From the NCBI GenBank assembly GCA_036925085.1, contig JAUPFP010000009.1:5752233-5816232 (forward strand): a stretch of 64,000 bases of DNA. Direction: 5' to 3'. Shown here in pieces: positions 57,601 to 64,000 of this stretch. The DNA is from Brachycybe producta (taxonomy: Eukaryota; Arthropoda; Diplopoda; Playtdesmida; Andrognathidae). Under the pieces are notes generated by a model. That model saw only the letters and a list, made by a program, of their open reading frames with translations, was not told where the DNA came from and made no database searches. Made by a program: the position numbers and the translations under genes. Numbering within the stretch: position 1 is the stretch's first letter; each line of letters starts with the position of its first letter.

Positions 57601-58246
57601 AGGTGGAGATTACGGCGGCGGAAAAGGTGGATACGGAGGCGGCGGCTATGGAGGTGGAATGGGAGGCTATGGCGGCGGAGGATACGGAGGCGGAAAAGGA
57701 GGCTATGGCGGTGGAGGATATGGAGGTGGCGAATACGGCGGTGGAAAAGGAGGATATGGCGGTGGCGAATACGGCGGTGGAAAAGGAGGATATGGCGGTG
57801 GCGAATACGGCGGTGGAAAAGGAGGATATGGCGGTGGCGAATACGGCGGTGGAAAAGGAGGATATGGAGGTGGCGAATACGGTGGTGGAAAAGGTGGCTA
57901 CGGAGGTGGAGGATATGGCGGCGGGGACTACGGCGGCGGCAAAGGTGGTTACGGAGGTGGAGGATATGGCGGTGGCGAATACGGCGGCGGAAAAGGTGGT
58001 TACGGCGGTGGAGGATATGGCGGCGGAGACTACGGCGGTGGCAAAGGTGGCTACGGAGGTGGCGGATATGGCGGAGGAGAGTACGGCGGCGGAAAAGGTG
58101 GCTACGGAGGTGGAGGATATGGCGGTGGAGACTATGGTGGTGGAAAAGGTGGCTATGGAGGTGGCGGCGGTTATGGAGGCGGAAAATCAGGATACGGTGG
58201 CGGTGGCTACGGAGGCGGTGGTTACGGTGGTGGCAAAGGCTATTAA
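54606..58246 (+). CDS. Secreted Gly/Tyr/Lys-rich repeat protein (matrix-like), 2 exons
   Basis: CDS join: 54606-54617, 56717-58246; 513 residues. Exon 1 encodes only Met-Ala-Arg-Leu before a GTAAGT donor. Exon 2 begins, after an acceptor, with another ATG and the hydrophobic LKTCAILCVVGYTLVDA, together a signal peptide with likely cleavage after VDA. The rest (about residues 23-513) is almost only Gly, Tyr, Lys, Asp, Glu and Met in GGYGGG units punctuated by GGGKGG, GGG(D/E)YGGG and GGGMGG. Two larger blocks start GMASYGGGGDYGGG. At about 57727-57900 a 12-residue unit (GEYGGGKGGYGG) repeats several times with almost identical DNA. Such sequences occur in secreted structural materials: shell matrix (shematrin/KRMP-like), cuticle, tube or adhesive proteins. 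No cysteine occurs in the repeats. If the second ATG is the true start, exon 1 would be 5' UTR and the product 509 residues. Function in this animal is inferred. Confidence 0.85.
55080..55400. mobile_element. Foldback family M in the glycine-rich gene's intron
   Basis: AAACTAGAAGAGTAACTTGA and CCATTCTAGTTTCTAACGTA. The centre has a ~27-30-base tandem repeat of TATCTTTAAAAATATACTTT then TTTACAG, about four copies. Confidence 0.6.
55640..56030. mobile_element. Foldback family M, full copy in the same intron
   Basis: TTTATGAACAGCTGATTTTC and TTTTAGAAACTAGAAGGGTA at the left; CTTTCTAGTTTCTAAAAG and GAGAGCCGGTTTACACATTA at the right. Confidence 0.68.
56497..56646. mobile_element. Mariner-like MITE just before the repeat exon
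   Basis: CAGTGGAAACCGTTTAACAC at the left, inverse CAGTAAAAACCGTTTAACAC at the right. TA precedes the left end; CA follows the right, probably a mutated TA. 150 bp; ends 70 bases before exon 2, so it may affect the branch-point region. Confidence 0.68.
57727..57905 (+). repeat. Recent 36-bp tandem expansion in the coding repeat
   Basis: A unit beginning GGTGGCGAATACGGCGGTGG and ending with GGAGGATATGGC-like sequence occurs about five times, the first four nearly identical. It encodes GGEYGGGKGGYG. Confidence 0.85.
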
Positions 58247-58538
58247 GTTATCTGAACTAAAGCATTTGTTCGAACAATCAGATCGAGACATGTGGTTCAT
58301 CGAAAACCATAAGAAAATAATTTCTGTTTATTCATCATCGTTTGTTTCGTTGCCATATTCTATCATTTCGTTTTTTGTCCTTATGATACAATGTAATCAT
58401 AATTTAATAACTTTGTATATTATTTAGAAAGTTCATCAAATATGTCACATTGTTATCATTTAACACTTTTTTTTGTCACAAATTTAACTTTTTGTTTCGA
58501 AAAGTGTTTGTAAATTAAGTTTTGCATCTTCATTTGTG

Positions 58539-58544
58539 AATAAA
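58539..58544 (+). promoter_or_regulatory. Polyadenylation signal of the glycine-rich protein gene
   Basis: AATAAA about 290 bases past the TAA stop, the first one in the 3' UTR. Confidence 0.5.
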
Positions 58545-60361
58545 TTATATTTTCTATTTAATTCGTTCTTTATTTATTGCATTTGTCACTCATTTATTTT
58601 CTTTGGGTCTCACAATATAGAAAAAAAGTTATAAAATTGTGACATATCATATCTTACGCTATTATTTTATGACTTATCATTTTATTCTTTACAGTAATGA
58701 ATGGCAGTTATATAAGACAATATTTGTCTTAATAATATTTTGTAATTTGTTTTGTCACTTTTATAGGATTATCAGCTAGATATGACAGTTTACTGTCATA
58801 TGAGTGTCGGATTTTCTTTTTCTAATGACACACACCTTGTTAATATTTTACTCTTTTTATTTAACTTGTAAATTAAGTGTGTTAAGAAAAATGTATTATC
58901 TTAAATGGGTAGATTTTGTGGTTTTCTAATCTGGTTTAAGATAACCACAATACAACAAAATACAACTTGTGTAGAAAAAAAAACAGAAATGAAATGGTTA
59001 AAAGTTGTTTAATTTCTTTTTTTTTTACTAACAGCAAAAAAAAGTTTTACTTTAACAAAGTATAATTAAATGAGGAAATTAATTATACAACAATTAATAC
59101 AACATATTATTAAAACATAAAAATATTTAAATAGTTCATTTTAGGTCTGCAAAATAACAAATACATTCATTTTGACAGCTTTTTATACCTAATTTACCAC
59201 TACAAAAATGAACTGCAGTTACCTAACCAAGGGTATAGTTAACTGCAGACAAGCTAGAAGTGGTCAATGGCCTAAGTTTGAATAACGTGACTTCCAAGAA
59301 CTTATCATAATCAATGCCAAACTATCCCATTATAACAAGAGATGATAATAATACCATATTTAGATGAGATAGTTTGATATTGATTTGTTACTAAAAATTT
59401 GTAGCTTTTAGAGGTGGGTCTCCATCTATTCACGATCGGATCGAAACTGAGAAGAGATTGCAGATCTGATCTTATTACAGTCTGGATTCGTGCCTTATTT
59501 TTTTTTTTGCAATTTACTTACAAATCAGATCCATACATATTTATCAGAAAATCGCAATAAAAGTCATTTGCCTTTTTTAATTTTAGTTGTCAGTTTGCCC
59601 CCTTGTTGATTGTAGATAAAGTGACTGTGTCAAAAAGGAATCAGATATGCTAATTGTGATATTGAGCACATGCTCATTGTCACATTTAGCAGATCTGATC
59701 CCTTTTTGGGTTATTCATGGACGGATCTCGACTGCTGATGGTCCAGATTTCTTAAGAGGGCTTTATATATAGATATTCATTTTGCTTTTGGCTCTCCATA
59801 AGGCTTCACTGCAGTGGCTAAATGCAATGCTCCGTAGCCTTTTTTTTTGTTTGTTTGTAAAATTTGGACGCAAAAATGTCAAGTTGAACGTTTTCTAGAA
59901 ACAGCATTCTGAAAAAATTCAAATTGTTTTCAAAACTAGAGTGGTAAAACATTATGCTAAAAAGTTTTTTTTAATGGCAATTCTTAAAAAAATAATGAAT
60001 TAATTTCCTGTTAATTTAAAATTTCAACAAATCATGGTCAAGTTGGTTTCACTTTATCTAATTTATACTTTTTTTTGTGTTTTCAGATAAAATTTAAACT
60101 TTTTGTGAGTTTTGGCAGTTGAAATAGACCAATAAATAAGGTAGGTGTTTTGTAACTTTGTTTTTAAATTTTATATTAATTTTTTAAGTCTTAATGATTG
60201 TTTGTTAAGTCTCAGAAATTGTGGCAACCACCTTTCTGAGGAGTTGCATCCTATTCAGGGAATATTGTAGTAGAAGATTGTCGCGCTCACATTAGAAAAC
60301 TAGAATTGTACAGAAATGTGCTATGATCGTATATTGTGACGTATTTTATGACGATGATAAT
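58545..60361. other. Non-coding with small foldbacks
   Basis: 59410-59735 has GATCGGATC..GCAGATCTGATC and an inverse-like AGATCTGATCC..GACGGATCTCG. 59290-59385 has CAATGCCAAACTATC and GATAGTTTGATATTG. 59752-59830 is a family P fragment (TTAAGAGGGCTTTATATATA, CACTGCAGTGGCTA). No gene seen. Confidence 0.45.
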
Positions 60362-60947
60362 CAGGTCAAGGAGGTTCATGCACTTAAAAAGCAAAAAAAT
60401 ATGCATGTATTCATGCAACAAAAAACAACTAAATATGCCATTAAATATGCACAATAAAAAATCTTATTCAAAATTTCATCCATGGTAATTGAAGAAAATG
60501 GCAACAAGCAACATTTTTTAAATTTTCAAATTCAAAACTTCATCGATTTTTTGTCAAAAAAATTTTAATATTTAGAAAAAACTTTTCTCAACATCAATAG
60601 ATGTCCGAGGAGCGTAAGTGGTTCAGAGAATCATTTGTATCAAGTTCATCGTTAATTTCACTTATAAGATGAACCTGATTCTATGTTCCCCTTATAAACA
60701 GTATATTTCCACAATTTTCATCAAGTCAGAAAAGTTCTGAAACCTATTTTTTTAACAAATTGCAAAAATTACAATTTATGCACTTTCTTTTGCCAATTTT
60801 GAAAAAAATGACAAAATATGCAAAAACATGCATTATAAAATTCATATATTTTAGCTTGAGCATGATAGGAATCATGTTCCTATCTCATTTAGCATGAATT
60901 CTGAGCCAGAATACTAAACATGCATTTGCATGAACCTCCTTGCCCTG
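60362..60947. mobile_element. hAT-type MITE, CAGGTCAAGG ends
   Basis: CAGGTCAAGGAGGTTCATGC at the left and inverse CAGGGCAAGGAGGTTCATGC at the right. Flanks ATGATAAT (60354-60361) and ATGATGAT (60948-60955). 586 bp, interior with repeated ATATGCA/TGCATAT, no transposase. Confidence 0.78.
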
Positions 60948-60983
60948 ATGATGATGATGGTGATGACTGATGAGTTTGCTATA

Positions 60984-61547
60984 CTAGTGGGGTAACCCGT
61001 CATAAATGACGGGAGCAAAATTCACAGGCAATTGTGCCCAGCATTAGAATTTCTTTTTCTCCGCCCTTTTATGACGTCAGACCAAGTAACAAACCAATTA
61101 GAAATGGATGACGTTCATAAAAGGGCGGAGTAAAAGAAATTCTAATGCTGGGCACAATTGCCTGTGATAAACTGTAGTTTAATTTTGCTACTATTATCCC
61201 CGCCCCTTTTTCTATTTGAAAGTGAAAATGAGTTTTTCATTTTCTCTGGTGTGCGCATCGTTTGTTCCTTTTTTACTCCTTTCATTTCAATTTCAGTCAC
61301 CCCCTCCCACTTTTTTCCCCTCCACGTTTCTCTCTCTCTCCCCCCTCTACACTTTCCAACCTTTTCCAATTTCCAATTTAATATCATGGGGTTCTTGGAT
61401 GGGGAGAGTGCAACATATAGTTGACCTTGAGAAAAAAAAGCGGTTCATTTATTCATTTAAATTTATATAAATTCCGACGTGCTTCAAGGTTTTTGTCCTT
61501 GTTTGTACAGCATTAATCACACACACAGACCTGGCTTAATATATACA

Positions 61548-61548
<1 letters not shown>
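60984..61548 (+). mobile_element. Retroposon E, second copy
   Basis: Same start CTAGTGGGGTAACC, small hairpin, long stem (about 61037-61152), CT-rich tract and TTCATTTATTCATTTAAATT. It then has extra sequence (GTGCTTCAAGGTTTTTGTCC) absent from the first copy before CAGACCTGGCTTAA. The end merges into (TA)n. Confidence 0.75.

Positions 61549-61636
<88 letters not shown>
61549..61636. repeat. (TA)n microsatellite at the retroposon E 3' end
   Basis: About 44 uninterrupted TA units, directly after ATATACAG. Confidence 0.92.
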
Positions 61637-61640
<4 letters not shown>

Positions 61641-62690
61641 TTTAAACCAAACGCTAAAGATTACCCAATCACTGACCAACCAATAAATCTTTATAAAGCA
61701 AAAACATAACGCTATTTTTTTCATTCATTATCGTTTTATTTCATGAAATTCATAAACAATTTTTTTTTTTCATTTCTCTCTTATTTTGTCCGCAAAAAAA
61801 ATCATTTTTTTTTTAAATACACATTTTATGTTTCAATTTGAATCATAGCAACAACAAAAATCTCAATATATTTCCATTGACATTTTTCTATATAATAAGA
61901 TTCTTGAGTTGAATATTAAGATTGAAAGAAAGAAAGAAAAAAGTCAAATGGCCCAAATAAGAAAACCCATAAATCCTCTAATAATAATTATATATTTAAA
62001 AAATCATATTACAAAATATCCAATTTCACTTTAAGAGAACTTAAACTTTTTTTTTAATACATATTCAAATCCATCAAATAATCCTCTTTTTAATCCTCAT
62101 TACAAGAAAAGAGGAAAAGGAATTCAAAATGAAATTTTTAATTATGAATTATGGCAAATATATATATATTTTTTTCTCTTTCTGTTTATTTTTGTCTTAA
62201 ATTTTCTCATGTTGTGTTTTAAGTTATCACATTAAAGACAATGAAGCAAATAAATTAATAATAAGACACAATAATAGAATTAAAGATATTTGAGGAAAGG
62301 GGGGGGGGAGGGGTTCAGGTGGAAAAGGTGGAATTTTTTTCGGGGGGTGGAAGAAATAGGGAATCCATATATGGGAGACATTATATAAGTGTCTATATAT
62401 GGTTATAAAGAAAGAATATTTTAATAAGATTTCTCACTCTTTATAAGAAAAAGATAAAATGACGTAAATGTTATACAAATTATGGTAAAAAAAAGAGGGG
62501 GAAAAATATAAAATTAATGGAAATGAAGAGATTTTGAAATTTTTTGGACTAATTTTTAAGCACAAATTTATTAAGTTATCTTGGAATTTTTTGTTTTGCT
62601 ATTTTAAGATGCGGATTTTTTAAAAAAAACCCCTCTAAATTGAAAACATGTGATTAACAAAATGTCAAAACTATTTCTGGAAAATTCTCT
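61637..62690. other. AT-rich non-coding
   Basis: A G-rich run at 62299-62350 and GAAA repeats near 61925. No gene seen. Confidence 0.4.
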
Positions 62691-62694
62691 AACA

Positions 62695-63060
62695 CAGGCA
62701 AACTGAATAATTGCTAAAAAAATGATTTAAGTGCTAAAATGAATAAGGGTTGTTATTCTTAATGATTTCTAAGTGAAAGCTAGTGTTAAAATCATTAAAC
62801 TTTTTTTTTACTAGAAACATCTTATTAAATGTTCATAATTTTAGCACTAACTGTAGCTTATTAGCAATTATTAAAAAATATATAATAACTATAAGAGCTA
62901 AATTAATGAAGTAAGGAGGAAATTGATAAATTTAGAACTTAAAAACAAAAACAAAAAGGTAAATTTATGAAGTGCTAAACAGTGCTAAATGCAAAAACAA
63001 AAGTACTAAACGACATAAGAATTTAAACTAGGTTAGAGCTAACCCAATGTCATGGTAGTT
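62695..63060 (-). repeat. Degenerate GCTAAA array (inverse of TTTAGC)
   Basis: AAGTGCTAAAATGAATAAG, AAGTGCTAAACAGTGCTAAA and AAGAGCTAAATTAATGAAG. Confidence 0.5.
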
Positions 63061-63189
63061 AATAAGAAAAATGCATTTTGCAAACTTCATTGTAGACATT
63101 AAAAGTTTAAAAAAAAAGAAATTCTTGGAAGCTTTTTTTTTGGTTTAGATGTAAAATTCTAAGTTTTGATTTAACATTTTTCACTTGTC

Positions 63190-63910
63190 TTCCTTTAGTC
63201 CTTGTTACTTTTAGCACATGTTGCTTTTTTCACTCTTGGTTTCTTTTTGTAACCAGTTTACATTTTTTCTTTACAACCTGGAATTTTAGTAGACCTACTT
63301 TTTAATTTAGCACCATTTTTTCAGCATGTTTATCCTTTTAACATGTTGTTGAACGTTTTTCTTTAGCTCTTGATATGTGTGCACATTTTTAGCTCTTTGT
63401 TTTTTGCACATTTTTAGCTCTTTGTTTTTTGTGCACATTTTTAGCGTTTGTTTTTTGTGCACATTTTTAGCGTTTGTTTTTGTGCAAATTTTTAGCGCAT
63501 GTTTTTGTGCACATGTTTAGCTCTTGATGTGTGCACATTTAGCTCTTGTTTTTGTGCACATGTTTAGCTCTTTGTTTTTGTGCACATGTTTAGCTCTTTG
63601 TTTTTGTGCACATGTTTAGCTCTTTGTTTTTGTGCACATGTTTAGCTCTTGTTTTTGTGCACATGTTTAGCTCTTGTTCTATGTAGCCTTACACATATTA
63701 GCTCTTGTTCTTTTTATGCTTTTTCTTTAGCTCTTGTTCTTTTTTCACCTTTTCTTCATAACTTGTTTGTAAGTTTAGCCTTTTGCTCTTTCACGTCCGA
63801 CTTACAAGCTTCTCAGTGAGCTGTTGGGTACTGCAGGACTCTTAGGGGGTTAGCTGTTATTTTAGCAACTCTTTATTCAGTTTAGCTCATATTTTAGTCT
63901 CAATTCAGAA
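63190..63910 (+). repeat. TTTAGCTC array, regular 20-22-base form
   Basis: At 63360-63680 the unit TTTAGCTCTTGTTTTTGTGC then ACATG is nearly regular, about 12-14 copies; outside this it decays. Confidence 0.78.
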
Positions 63911-64000
63911 GCCACCTATCACATCCTTTTGACATTTTCATTTATTTCAAATAAGCAAAAAGAAATAATTAAAAAAAATTAACACATACACACAAAGGGA

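Noticed and set aside
60967-60974. CTGATGAG, the core start of a hammerhead ribozyme, just before retroposon E
   Set aside because: No matching GAAAC core or closing stem at the right distance; it also lies in a GATGATGAT simple repeat.

Overview
The window is animal nuclear DNA. It is strongly AT-rich, its genes are split by many GT-AG introns, and it is dense in transposon debris. The gene content (a DEG/ENaC channel, sideroflexin-5 and a secreted Gly/Tyr/Lys repeat protein), the RTE- and CR1/L2-like LINE remnants and a tRNA-derived SINE suit a bilaterian invertebrate. A mollusc or other lophotrochozoan is my guess from the secreted repeat protein, which resembles shell or tube matrix proteins. 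The sequence alone does not prove that.

Three genes are well supported, all on the + strand. (1) 8250-11310: six exons joined here into a 454-residue DEG/ENaC/ASIC-type sodium channel subunit. (2) 12935-17136: twelve exons joined into a 324-residue sideroflexin-5-like mitochondrial carrier. (3) 54606-58246: a secreted glycine-rich repeat protein, with a 4-codon first exon, a 2.1 kb intron and a 1.5 kb repetitive second exon, and with TATA, KLF/Sp1-like, CCAAT and CRE-like sites upstream. A possible terminal exon of an upstream gene lies at 981-1007. The genes have no evident functional link.

Layout: 1-8.2 kb is non-coding with an RTE LINE remnant, degenerate GTTAACT and TTTAGCTC arrays and a hAT MITE. 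8.25-17.4 kb holds the two compact intron-containing genes. 17.4-54.1 kb is a gene desert of layered mobile elements. It contains hAT-type MITEs with 8-bp target duplications, TTA-flanked Harbinger-like MITEs, many foldback elements, CR1/L2-like LINE ends, tRNA-derived SINEs, a hairpin-bearing retroposon, a solo LTR, microsatellites and satellite-like arrays. 54.2-58.6 kb is the repeat-protein gene. 58.6-64 kb is again repeats.

The most unusual signals are: three MITE units in tandem, each separated by one shared TTA; several perfect hairpins, including one with 31-bp arms just before a DEG/ENaC exon; kilobase blocks of the degenerate TTTAGCTC motif that switch strand about a centre, like arms of a giant foldback element; a retroposon that keeps a ~44-bp stem in two copies; and several nested insertions that can be ordered in time. 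Exons, target duplications and repeats were found by reading, not by alignment software.
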